Translations under genes and position numbers: made by a program
Notes under the pieces: model-generated
Told to the model about the DNA's origin: nothing
The model's input: only the letters and a program-made list of their open reading frames with translations
The model's database searches: none
Shown: one piece after another, positions 24,501-32,500 of the stretch
How the letters are laid out: the number at the start of each line of letters is the position of its first letter
How positions within the stretch are numbered: position 1 is the first letter of the stretch
Assembly (NCBI GenBank): GCA_022615805.1
Contig: JAKEGO010000152.1
Coordinates: 1-34,277 of the forward strand
From: Thermoplasmata archaeon
GTDB lineage: Archaea; Thermoplasmatota; JAKEGO01
Direction of reading: 5' to 3'
DNA length: 34,277 nt

Positions 24501-26234
24501 GTCATCGTGGACGTGGACGGCGACGACGAGGGCGAGGTCCTCATCTCGGTCGCCGACGGCTACATCTACTGCATCGACAATGTCGACGAGGTCGAGCTCA
24601 TCCTCCGCGAGAAGGACGTCGAATCCGTCGTCAACCAGCCGGACGGCAACACCGTGACCATCGGCGTCGACGTACGCAACGAGGGCGGCATCCCCGCGAC
24701 GGGGGTCATCGTCCGTTTCACCGACAACGGCGCGACATTCCACGAGGAGACCATCAACATCTCCCGCGGAGGCGTCAGGCACCTCGACGTCAAGTGGATA
24801 TCGCACCCGGTCGGCAACCACACGATCAACATCTCCGTGGACCCCGAGGACCTCATCCCGGAGCTCGACGAGACGAACAACAACTTCACGCGCACCATCT
24901 ACGTGTGGCCGGTCCCCGACATGGCGATATCTAACAAGTCGAAGTGGGAGATAAACCCCGACGTCACTTTCGGTCTCGGGCCGTTCCTCGGCCACGAGAA
25001 CCGGCTGGACGTCACCGTACACAACCTCGGACCGGTCATCGCCGAGAACTTCTACGTGAACCTCACGGACAACAACTACACGGTGGACTCCCAGCTCATC
25101 ACCCTCGGAGCATACGAGAGCGGGACCTACTCGCTCTACTGGACCCCGGTCAGGGACCCGAAGAACCTCACCCACACCCTCGAGATATGGATCGACAAGG
25201 AGAACAGGATATTCGAGTCCGACGAGATGAACAACCACGTGATACTGAAGGCCGTCACCTTCGGCCCGCCGCCAGAGATCGAGCTCAGGAGGCAGGACAT
25301 CACGCTATCGGGGAACGTCGAGATGCCCGACGTGCCGAAACCCGGGATGCCGGAGGCCGACATAGGCGTCATCGAGGGCGACCGCCTCAGGGTGGACATG
25401 ACGCTGCGCAACACCGGCTTCCTCGTCGCGGCCTATGTCGGCATGCTCGTCTGGGTGGATGTCGACAGGAACATGAGGTTCAACGGCAAGTACGACGTCT
25501 ACATCAACCTCGACCCTCTCTACAACTCGAGGGACCGGTGGTCGAGATCGGTCGAGATCATCCCCTCGGGGAAGATCAACGTCACCCAGGAGCAGCCGGA
25601 GAGCATACGGATAGACACCGCCACGCTACGCGACCGCATCGTGAGGAAGTCCGGCACCGACGCGATCCTCGCCTACCCCCTGATCATCGAGATGGACCCG
25701 ACCGACATCATCCCGGAGCGCGACAACAACAACAAGGTGAAGATCGGCGACCTGCTCGTCATTCCCATCGAACCCGAGGTCTCCGTCAGGGCGCTCGAGG
25801 TGTTCCCCGACTTCATCGACACGACGATCATACGTGTAGACACCCGCCTGTGGGTGATCGTGAGGAACCTCGGAGCCGCCCCCGCAGAGGGCGTCATCGT
25901 CAACCTGACGGACAACGGCAACTTCGTGGGCAGCGTGACGCTCGACGTCCCCTGCGTGAGCCACACCAGGGCATACGTCGACGCCTACGCGGTCGCATAC
26001 TTCACCTTCAGCCTCAACAACGACGACCAGCACGTGATGCGCGTCGTGCTGGACTATCCCGGCACGGAAGCCCAGACCATCCAGGTGAACAACGACGCGG
26101 AGGTCGAGCTCCACGCCGTCGGGAAGTCGCTATCGATGAGCGGGTTGGACCTCGCGCCATTGCACATCCTCCTCGTCGCGCTCGGCGTGGCCCTGCTGAG
26201 GTCTCGCGCCCGGCGTCCAGAGGACGCTATTTGA
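18579..26234 (+). CDS. Giant secreted, membrane-anchored surface protein with FG-GAP/VCBS, carboxypeptidase-regulatory-like, discoidin-like and CARDB domains
   Basis: The 2551-residue protein starts with a signal peptide (MRRTAWFLAWLMMTSTLAPL, cleavage near 26-30). In order: carboxypeptidase-regulatory-like domain (about 38-112); FG-GAP/VCBS repeats (about 150-485) with calcium-type motifs such as DFDNDGDYD, DFNEDGDWD and DIDGDGDMD; a beta-sandwich region (about 500-595); a second regulatory-like domain (about 603-685); a discoidin/F5-8C-like region (about 710-910, containing QWVAIDLGGMNDVSAIDYRM); another beta region and a third regulatory-like domain to about 1080; a second, longer FG-GAP/PQQ-like repeat block (about 1085-2000) with DLDKNGIPD, DVDLDGVKD, DIDGDGIDE, DVDGDGIAE and others; and four CARDB-type domains starting near 2004, 2113, 2232 and 2398. 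A hydrophobic segment (about 2527-2543, LHILLVALGVALLRSRAR) followed by basic residues anchors the C-terminus. About 17 calcium motifs are visible. Role: probable cell-surface adhesion or structure; the ligand is unknown. It overlaps the convergent DAO gene by 8 bases. Confidence 0.9.
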   Translation: MRRTAWFLAWLMMTSTLAPLFTTNSTADGTEGAAPLRAGHIEGFVLDREGAPLSGATVTFDGGFLTNTDERGFFSSALPAGSYDVMATMTGHSPAVIRDVVDGETVTVHLVPRGWMEAGDEFMDGTHTNTQHLADGVRLAAAVDPVLPQDEWFFSTSNDYMSGSSWLERNDNKGRVWYVDINGDGTFGTKDELNADYEDFEIAVDGYTLNQRGLPMADFDNDGDYDLVIPYIWYDGSWHTTNNLRFVENLGKDGDGHRVFAAPVEIPGTAVNLANYMYDAAVDDFNEDGDWDFIFCGANDDLRFMEGNGDGTFSLHVITNNAPGSQVRGKGAGDVNNDGHADLVMIERTTGGVYVYYGDGAGNFPANPTFLFTAYSELYGTVTYRDPYGLAVADFDNDGTVDIITNDGSPALYSLWLGDGTGAFEFAGPKFDLSNHGAIDPFDIDGDGDMDLLVIESASGGTIWSVSNWDDGETWTTGSIIKSSSSTHPGTYGIATPPVLPVYETTGTYTSSVHDTGSAQSVITLVTFGSRTNANQGIGVDVRSSNDPGMAGASAWEPVTSHDNVISTPAGRYVQYRARFTSTMRSTPVLDSVTIHYQTNPAWVTGTVSNTGGYAVPGARVGFWSGGLEVAWDTSDASGDYRIGVSAGDYSLRAACDDYNPYKENVTVIANALKDIEISYRNFIEHTLPDDFMGGTFDNARIATTFAGELELATNIALGTTVFSNRSSSYEYDFPYMVDGTITRRFESTVNAGPDTGYMNPQWVAIDLGGMNDVSAIDYRMSYLTRFWQNGFVIAVRTGYDPVAGTFSGGEEIVSFPKWTWTSGSECPDDLLLVQGATFRASSGANVSGWLPATPSVNGRYVVISNVYGNDTNSATWHRYRVAEVSVYTPSMTGEYVSAPWNVTDPARQVSCVQWHSDVPAGTTLEVAIRAADTEALLAAEPWTVVEDREHGFAPAIRGQFVQYRVSMSSADGIAAPALFDIMVFSYERPAWILGNVTQTRVGTVIPLAAVHVTREDGQLLPFTVMTDLDGSYIAPVEYPAAGRLEHSLDVSKRGYQDGGANANVTPALIEVTADVELEPVDDWTQLWGNREHTSSTNLPANMYAQGVKWKAYIGGYAGWGVIYDVNLDTRNDLVMVYGDRVVAKTPDNVLLWVGETNDVDRIIGIYDLDKNGIPDIVAAKQNPARIAIINGVNGSLQYEQTWPTGSLHQYAPDNIVVDDFDGLVDGKYEMIVKLNDGRLRAWGFDTRGWKAIPRTMWEIPYAYAAKNSIAVGDVDLDGVKDVVVLYTYGVSVYDAEDGSFKYERTLAASPYMIGGSVIIRDINASDGRGNIIIPYSEPNNNWYQNNDYYTHDGVMVLECNASTIGLKTDYVVEHGGYGNQILWEWMEGCVADPDGDGVLEFVGSMRNISSAAARAGANHWYTVIIDLENGVKEGQYGSPTTGQWEIKTVANLDADPEEEIVLQSGQDWVCLDGNETGYHVKWTASGYTYAYWNRFYKAEQNPAECWFNSGQYYWLWYQVYGPNAHGDIDGDGIDELFLTKAGNITANHANGSALEEVWRFVPPTNNPMPNVYMRDIGNLTGDPRKEAVIVTDDGYLYVVNSTGSYRTVRTGGSRSNIWVADMNVDGIKEILVQLPHETWLTVLNASLADYHNEPVSTPLRHMHEDTHFFIDYDSDGRVELITKNWGTIYCYEWDGASWVQEWRLDRRDVYRSKVQRLYEWNQLRVGNFNGDEYLDIYVRFNNYSYSQPNEWSKYTTGCCVFDGKTRRTIWAKEGMSARYAVVYDYDNDGLDEMVIQDGTTYRVFDPLIGEYIYTMGNSPTYSYGGQMVGNADHDAMDELLVAYQYYSENVIGSAVDMTTGATLWYGGDTTRSTYSAESAHGAAADVDGDGIAEIIQTMTDGRAYCIDDNGLVLWEFDLGVDETVLSPPSAADLDSDGIPEVLFGSSDGYMYVLDGNNGSVDWTFHFGFGSGQPVIVDVDGDDEGEVLISVADGYIYCIDNVDEVELILREKDVESVVNQPDGNTVTIGVDVRNEGGIPATGVIVRFTDNGATFHEETINISRGGVRHLDVKWISHPVGNHTINISVDPEDLIPELDETNNNFTRTIYVWPVPDMAISNKSKWEINPDVTFGLGPFLGHENRLDVTVHNLGPVIAENFYVNLTDNNYTVDSQLITLGAYESGTYSLYWTPVRDPKNLTHTLEIWIDKENRIFESDEMNNHVILKAVTFGPPPEIELRRQDITLSGNVEMPDVPKPGMPEADIGVIEGDRLRVDMTLRNTGFLVAAYVGMLVWVDVDRNMRFNGKYDVYINLDPLYNSRDRWSRSVEIIPSGKINVTQEQPESIRIDTATLRDRIVRKSGTDAILAYPLIIEMDPTDIIPERDNNNKVKIGDLLVIPIEPEVSVRALEVFPDFIDTTIIRVDTRLWVIVRNLGAAPAEGVIVNLTDNGNFVGSVTLDVPCVSHTRAYVDAYAVAYFTFSLNNDDQHVMRVVLDYPGTEAQTIQVNNDAEVELHAVGKSLSMSGLDLAPLHILLVALGVALLRSRARRPEDAI

Positions 26235-27414
26235 GGACCTCCCTCCCGCAGGTGAAATCCCTGCCGGGGGACAGCGCGTCGAAGGCCTCCCCGTCGATCG
26301 ACGGGGACCCCGTCGTTATGAGCGATGCCAGGTTCATGCCCACTCCGGGCCCGAGCATCAGCCCCTGCCCGCACATGCCGATCCCGAGGTACAGACCCTC
26401 AACGCATGGGTCCATCCCGATTACCGGGACGCCGTCGGCGGTCATCGGATAGAGACCCCGCCATATCCTCCTGACCGTGAGGTTCCTGAACCTCGGTATT
26501 AGGTCGACGAGGCGGCGCGCGACGGTCGGCATGAACTCCCCCGTGCTCCGCCGGTCCTCCCCCGGGAATATCCTCGCGGGCGTGTAGCAGAAGATGACCT
26601 GCCCCTCGGAGTTCTGGCCGAAATAGAAGTTCGAGGTCCTGCCGTCGGGCCCAGGCCTGAGGTCGACGACCAGCGGTCCCAGGAACGGTCGGACGGGGGC
26701 GCTGATCCCCGCCTCGTGGCTGTCGGGCAGCACCGGTATATCGAGCCCCGCCATGGAACATATCCCGGAGGCGTGTGCGCCTGCCGCATTGACGACTGCC
26801 GCCGCCCGGTGCTCGTGCGCCTTCCCGTCAGGCCCTCGCGTCCGCACCCCCACGACCGCGAGGGACCCGCGTTCGCCCTCCGTCACGAGGCCCGTGACGC
26901 TCTCCCTGAAGCGGAACTCGGCGCCGAGCCGGCGCGCCTCGTTGGTGAATGACTCCGCGGCGAGGAGCGGGCTGACCTGGCCGTCGTCGGGCGAGAATGT
27001 GCCTCCCAGGAGGCCGCGCGTCTCGATCCCGGGGACGAGGCGCCCTATCCGGTCCGCCTCGCACCAATCGATGTCGAGGCCGTGCGCTCTCTGGACCGGC
27101 AGTATGCCCCGGAGAGCCTTCTCCTCCCTCTCCCGGAAGGCGGGGAAGCAGTAGCCACCGGCCTTCCAGCCGATGTCCGTCCCGGTCCTCTCCTTCCACG
27201 TGGAGAAGACGCCGAGGCTCTGGGAGCACAGCAATATCTTCGCAGGGTCCGAGTGAGTCGCCCTCACGCCGCCAATCGCCGACTTGTTCTGCCCCTGTCC
27301 GGAGGACGCCAGCTCGTCGACGACGAGGACTTTCATGCCAGCCTCGGCTAGGAAGTACGCGGTGGGCAGGCCGACGGATCCCGCCCCGATGACGATGACG
27401 TCGTGCTCCGTCAC
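26227..27414 (-). CDS. DAO-family FAD-dependent amino-acid/amine dehydrogenase (sarcosine oxidase beta / D-hydroxyproline dehydrogenase-like)
   Basis: The 395-residue protein opens with a dinucleotide-binding motif, DVIVIGAGSVGLPTAYFLAE (about 5-24), continues with GVRATHSDP (about 49-57) and ends with the second FAD contact, MTADGVPVIGMDPCVEGLYL (about 330-349), then GIGMCGQGLMLGPGVGMNLA. This is the DAO fold of sarcosine oxidase beta, HcnC, opine oxidase and D-hydroxyproline dehydrogenase subunits. It should oxidise a secondary or N-methyl amino acid and pass electrons to the partner flavoprotein. It starts at GTG 27414, overlapping the upstream TGA (GTGA). The stop is TAG, rare in this window; reading past it would give only antisense of the giant gene, so this TAG terminates. 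The substrate is not determined. Confidence 0.85.
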   Translation of the reverse strand: MTEHDVIVIGAGSVGLPTAYFLAEAGMKVLVVDELASSGQGQNKSAIGGVRATHSDPAKILLCSQSLGVFSTWKERTGTDIGWKAGGYCFPAFREREEKALRGILPVQRAHGLDIDWCEADRIGRLVPGIETRGLLGGTFSPDDGQVSPLLAAESFTNEARRLGAEFRFRESVTGLVTEGERGSLAVVGVRTRGPDGKAHEHRAAAVVNAAGAHASGICSMAGLDIPVLPDSHEAGISAPVRPFLGPLVVDLRPGPDGRTSNFYFGQNSEGQVIFCYTPARIFPGEDRRSTGEFMPTVARRLVDLIPRFRNLTVRRIWRGLYPMTADGVPVIGMDPCVEGLYLGIGMCGQGLMLGPGVGMNLASLITTGSPSIDGEAFDALSPGRDFTCGREVLK

Positions 27415-29522
27415 CGTTCCTCACCTCCCAGGAAGGCGGAGAGCGGGACCTCCTGCGAGAACGGCCTCTCGACGTGGGGCTGGACCTCTCCGGGGGGCGC
27501 GCCCGCCTCCCGGAAGATGCGCATGACGAGCTCCTGGCACGTCTTGCCGCCGCAAGGGCCCATACCGGTCCTCAGAGCGGCCTTCAGCGAGTTGAAGTCC
27601 CGGACCCCGTTCGCGCGGATGTAATCCATGATCTCGCCCTTGGTGACGCGTTCGCATCTGCACACTATGGCATCGCCGTCGTCCGCGGCCCTCGTGGGCG
27701 TGGGCGAACGGCTGCCGAGCGGCTCGCGTATCCGGACGCCCGCCACCGACGTCGCCTCCGCCGATCGGACCTCGACGGATAGCAACCCCCTCCGGTCCTG
27801 CCACCGCGCCTCCTTGACCGCGATGACCAGGCCCCGCCCCACGACCTCGCCCTCCATCCCCGTCGTCGTGACCTCCTGCCCCGGGACGACGGTGCCTTCC
27901 GGGAGCTCCCACGGGAGGACGACGAGCGCCGTCCGTCCCGAGGGGTCGTAGCGTCGGTCGACGACCGTGATCGCGAGGCCCGGGCATACGGCCACGCAGT
28001 TGAGGCAACCGACGCACTCGCCGGAGAAGCCCGGCCTCCCGTTGAGGTTCCCCTCGGGGATGGATATCGACTGATTGACGCACGCCCAGGTGCACGGATT
28101 GCAGGGGATCTCCTGGGCGCACCGTATCACCGGGAACACGTCGAGGCCCTCAGGGAGATCCCTCGGTCCCAGGACCGGCCCGGGCTTCCCCCTCAGGACC
28201 GCCAGCATCTCGTGCCACTCGGGTGGGACGTCCACATCGCGCCCCAGGTCCCTGAGGACCTCCCTCCCTGCGATACGGCCGGAGAACATCGCGGCGGACG
28301 CCTCCGCGATGACGTCCGCGTCGCCCGCGGATAGGACTCTGAAGCCGTTCCTCCGGGCTTCGCGAGCGAGCTCGTCGATCGGGGAGAGCCCGACCGCGAT
28401 GAGCAGCGTGTCGGCTTCGAAGACCGCCTCCGTGCCCTCGATCGGGCGGAAACGCTCGTCCACCTGCGCGATGACTACCCGCTCGAGGCGCCCATCGCCC
28501 TCGGCCCTCAGGACGGTGTGCGACGTGTAGACCGGAATCCCCAGCCTGAGCAACTTGTCGAGGTGGACCTTGTAGCCGCCGCACCGGGGCAGCGCTTCGA
28601 CGATGCCCAGGACGTCGATGCCCGCCTGGAGCGCGTGGTAGGCGGCGATGAGGCCGACGTTCCCCCCACCGACGATGAAGATGCGGTCCGCCGCGCGGAC
28701 CATGTCCCTGTTCACGAGGGTCTGGAACGCGCCGGCGCCGTAGACCCCTGGGAGATCGCACCCCGGGAAGGTGAGGGCCTTCTCCCGCGCCCCCGCGGCC
28801 ACGAGGATGCGCTCCGTCCTCACATTGACGTACCGGCCCTCCCGCACGACGCCGACGACGCCGTCCGAGAAGACCCCCACGACCGGGGACCGGAGCCACA
28901 CATCGACGGTCCCGAGCTGCGAGACGGCCAGGGCGAGGTCGTCGCCGATGTCCATCCCCCGCTCCCCGGCCGAGCAATCCCTGGTCGAACCGAAGAAGTT
29001 GTGGGTCTGGAGGCTCAGCTTGCCCCCGAGCTCCGCTTTATCGTCCGCGAGGATGCAGCGCACGCCCATGGACCCCAGCTCGATCGCGGCGCTCAGTCCG
29101 GCTGGCCCTCCGCCGACGATGAGCACGTCGGCGGCGTGCTCCTCGATTTGGGCGGACATGACGCCAACGGGCTCGTCCACCTCGGGGAGGGCGGGGAGGC
29201 CGCCGAGCGTCCGGACGTCGATGCCGGCGGCGACGGGCGTGACGCACGACTTCACTGGTACGCCGTCGACGAGGACGAGGCACTGTGCGCACTGGCCGTT
29301 GGCGCAGAAGATCCCCAGGGGAGCGCCGTCGCGGTGGTGCCTGCCCAGGACATGGACGCCGTTGGCAAAAAGCGCGGTGGAGATCATCTCCCCCTCGCGC
29401 GCGGTCATCGCACGGCCTTCGAACGTGAACTCGACGGTCCCCCTGCCGTCGACGCCCCCGAGGATCGGATGCTCGCGAACGCGGAACTTGCCGTCGGACG
29501 GCGCCTTGCCCCGTTCGATCAT
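27411..29522 (-). CDS. [2Fe-2S]/FAD-NAD/2x[4Fe-4S]/BFD electron-transfer subunit of amine dehydrogenase
   Basis: The protein has 703 residues. Residues 20-105 are a Fer2_4-type ferredoxin domain with cysteines about 73, 78, 81 and 93 (FCANGQCAQC, then C-V). Residues 130-425 form a pyridine-nucleotide-disulfide oxidoreductase fold, with FAD loop VLIVGGGPAGLSAA (about 133-146) and NAD loop FIVGGGNVGLIAAY (about 280-293). Two [4Fe-4S] motifs follow: C-x5-C-x2-C-x3-C (CNPCTWAC, about 466-479) and CVGCLNCVAVCPG (about 501-513). The C-terminus is a BFD-like [2Fe-2S] domain, CRCERVTKGEI (about 619) with GPCGGKTC. This resembles HcnA plus HcnB, opine oxidase A or the sarcosine oxidase alpha N-terminal half, without the GCV_T domain. 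The start ATG 29522 overlaps the upstream TGA (ATGA); the open frame continues upstream only as shadow. It carries electrons from the DAO subunit. Confidence 0.88.
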   Translation of the reverse strand: MIERGKAPSDGKFRVREHPILGGVDGRGTVEFTFEGRAMTAREGEMISTALFANGVHVLGRHHRDGAPLGIFCANGQCAQCLVLVDGVPVKSCVTPVAAGIDVRTLGGLPALPEVDEPVGVMSAQIEEHAADVLIVGGGPAGLSAAIELGSMGVRCILADDKAELGGKLSLQTHNFFGSTRDCSAGERGMDIGDDLALAVSQLGTVDVWLRSPVVGVFSDGVVGVVREGRYVNVRTERILVAAGAREKALTFPGCDLPGVYGAGAFQTLVNRDMVRAADRIFIVGGGNVGLIAAYHALQAGIDVLGIVEALPRCGGYKVHLDKLLRLGIPVYTSHTVLRAEGDGRLERVVIAQVDERFRPIEGTEAVFEADTLLIAVGLSPIDELAREARRNGFRVLSAGDADVIAEASAAMFSGRIAGREVLRDLGRDVDVPPEWHEMLAVLRGKPGPVLGPRDLPEGLDVFPVIRCAQEIPCNPCTWACVNQSISIPEGNLNGRPGFSGECVGCLNCVAVCPGLAITVVDRRYDPSGRTALVVLPWELPEGTVVPGQEVTTTGMEGEVVGRGLVIAVKEARWQDRRGLLSVEVRSAEATSVAGVRIREPLGSRSPTPTRAADDGDAIVCRCERVTKGEIMDYIRANGVRDFNSLKAALRTGMGPCGGKTCQELVMRIFREAGAPPGEVQPHVERPFSQEVPLSAFLGGEER

Positions 29523-32500
29523 CGCTCCCCCTCCATCGAAAGCAGGACAAGCCGATACGGGTCCGTGACCTCCATCGCGTCCGTCCTCCACGCGCCCTCC
29601 CTCCTCGTCATCAGCATGTGCGAAAGGCAGTTCGGCGACGTGCACGCCACTAGCGATGCGCCCGCGGCCGCCGCCTCGGCGACCAGGGCGTCGGACGCGC
29701 GTCGCGCTTCGGCGTCGGAGGCCGCGAGCCCGGTGCTGCCGCAGCTCCCCTTCAACGTGACGACCCTCGCGCCCGCCATCTCGAGAAGGCGCCGGAAGGG
29801 CGTCAGGAACGGATCGTCCTCCATCGAGCATGCGCCGTGGAGTCCCACGGTGAGGCCCAAGGGCGCCATGTCCCCCCCCTCGATCGCCGACATCAGGGCC
29901 TCCGGCAATGCCGTCACCTCGATGCCACGCGCACTTTTCATCGAGGCGAACGCCTCTGGCGTCGAGATCACGAGGCGCGACGGGGATGCCGTGGACAGTG
30001 CCTTGCGGTTGAGCCGGGCGATCCGTTCGACGGCCTTCCGGCGCGATGGGTCCCCGTCGGCCGCGAGCCCTCTCGACGGGCACGCCAGTCCTGGCACGCC
30101 CCCCTCCGCGACGCCGGTGCCCAGCGCAAGCCTCCGGGCCGCGTCCCTCATCGGCACGAGGTCGAAGAGGTCGTGGAGGGCGCCGACGGCGGCGAGCATC
30201 GGGATGCACCCCTCGAAGAGCGCCGGGCGACCCTCCCCGGCGGGCTCGAGACCGCCGAACGGGTCGTCCATCGGCCCATCCGGGCGTGATGCCATCAGCC
30301 GGATGGCTGCGAGCGCGTCCCCGAGAGGGCCGATGCCGCCGGGCGTGGCGGGGAGGTCCAGCGGCTCGAGGCCGATGGCGTCGAGCCGTCTCGCGAAGTC
30401 TCCAAAGGCGACGCCCGGGTCCGTCCCTGCAGGCACTGCGGCGTAGCCTATCCGCTCCGGGGAGACCCCCGAAAGCGAGACGAGCGCCCTGGCCCCGGCC
30501 ACCGCCTCGGCCGGCCCCTTCCCTCGCTCGATGTAATGAGAGCCGCAAGACGCGTCCGGCCCTACGACGAGGACGCCGCGGCCAGCGGCGGCGAGCGCTC
30601 GGACGAGGAACGCCGGCGTGGGCCGTCTTTCGTGCATGACCTCCACGATCCCATCGCGGCCGCCGAAGGTGGGAGCGGGCAGGGTCCAGAGCGCGGCGAA
30701 GGCGATGTCGCCATCCGCCGTCCGGACCTCGCGCACCCTCCCGAGCACCGCGCCATCGGACATCGGCCCCTGGGATATCGCACCAGTGGGGCAGATGGAA
30801 ACGCAGGCGCTGCAGGACGAGCACGCGTCGTGGGCCACTTCCGCCACTGGCGTCTCCCCCTTCCGTACGACCGTGGAGATGGCCCGGTACGCACAGGCTT
30901 CCTCGCAACGGCCGCAACCGATGCAGAGCGTGGCGTCGACGGCCGCCGTGAGGGTGCGCAGGCCGACGGTCCGTTCGCCGCCATCGGTCACGACATCGAT
31001 CGACCCGAGGCCGCCGAAGGCGACCTCGCGTGCCAGTTCCGGCGGCACCTTGAGAAGGAAGGAGGCGCCACGGACGGTGGCAACGAGCTGCTTCGAGCCG
31101 CACGTCGGGACGCAGACGTCGCACAGGGCGCACGGGCCGCAGGTCAGGCACCGCGACGCCTCGCCGACCGCAACGGTCTCGTCCATCGTGCACGTGGCGT
31201 CATCGAAGCACGATGCGTCGGAGGGGCCGTGGCGCGTCTGGCCGCCCTCCCGCGGCCTCCCGCGCAGGGACCCCGGCCTGAGCACCACCGGCACGGGGAC
31301 GGCACGGGGGTCGGGAGGGACGAAGGCCCTGCCCGCCAGGTACGCGTCGATCCCCGCCGCGGCCACGTGGCCGCGCCCGATGGCCTCGACGACCGTCGCC
31401 GGCCCGAGCTCCACGTCCCCGGCAGCGAAGACTCCGGTGACAGAGGTCGCACAGTCATCCCCGACCGCAACGAGGCCGCCGCCCGTGGTGAATCCAGGGC
31501 CGCAGGCCGTTCCGACATCGGGCATGGCTCCGATCGCGGTCAGGACGTGGTCGGCCGCGATCTTGAACTCGCTCCCCTTCACGGGTTCGGGGCGGCGGCG
31601 GCCCGAGCCGTCAGGCTCGCCGAGCCTCGCACTGATGAACTCGACCTCCGTGACCCGCCCTCCCTTCACGACCACCCTCTTCGGGATGGCGAGCGTCCTC
31701 ACGGCGACCCCCTCTGCTTCGGCCTCGGCCACCTCCTGGGGGTCGGCCGGCATCTCCTCCCTCCCGCGGCGGTAGGCCAGGGTGACCTCCGCGCGGAGCC
31801 TCGCCGCCGTCCTCGCGGCGTCGACGGCCGTCGAGCCCCCGCCGATGACCACCGTGCGCCCCCTCAGGTCCGGGCGCTCGCCACGGTTGACTGCCCTCAG
31901 GAGGGCGAGGGCGTCCATGACCCCCTCCGCGTCCTCCCCCGGGATGCCAAGGGGCATCGCCAGGGGGGCGCCTCCAGCGACCAGGACCGCGGAGTATCCC
32001 TCGGTAAGAAGGGCGACGGGGTCGTCAACCCGCGTTCGCGTGCGGACCTCGACGCCGAGGCCCCTGATCCAGTCGATCTCGCGGGCCAGGACCCTCTTGG
32101 GCAGGCGGTAGGGCGGTATCCCGTAGCGGAGCATGCCGCCGGGCTCGTCCCCGGCCTCCATGACCACCACCCTGTACCCAAGGTGGACGAGGTCGACGGC
32201 GGCAGTAAGGCCGGCCGGTCCGGCGCCGACGATGGCGACCCTCTCCTCGTGGAGGACGGGGCAGGGCTCGGCGACCGCAGGCCTCCGGGCCAGCTCGAAG
32301 TCGGCGGCGAAACGCTTCAGGTCGCGTATCGCGACCGGATCGCCGGTTTCGGACTGCTCGCATCCCGCCTCGCACGGGCGCGTGCAGACGCGGCCGCAGA
32401 CGAGGGGGAACGGATTGGCCTCTCGGATGACATCGACGGCCTCCTCGAACCTCCGGTTCGCTATCAGGCCGATGTAGGCCTTGACGTTGACGCCGGCCGG

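Noticed and set aside
19100..24600. The recurrent GACGGCGACGG-type DNA as a nucleotide repeat array or CRISPR
   Set aside because: The spacing is irregular and follows codons for the calcium-binding D-x-D-G motifs; it is protein-level repetition.
24168..25238. Long minus-strand open frame inside the giant gene (and similar ones at 19308-20366 and 22164-22838)
   Set aside because: These mirror the D-x-D-x-D-G repeats in the opposite strand (V/D/H-rich), with no start signal.
26227..26229. TAG at the end of the DAO gene as a second pyrrolysine codon
   Set aside because: Translation past it would yield only arginine-rich antisense of the giant gene, while the 395-residue length fits the DAO family; it is a genuine stop.
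27411..31193. A 1260-residue minus-strand open frame covering the HcnAB-like gene and more
   Set aside because: The upstream half (29523-31193) is arginine-rich antisense-frame shadow of the fusion gene; the real start is ATG 29522, with ATGA overlap and a ferredoxin domain right behind it.
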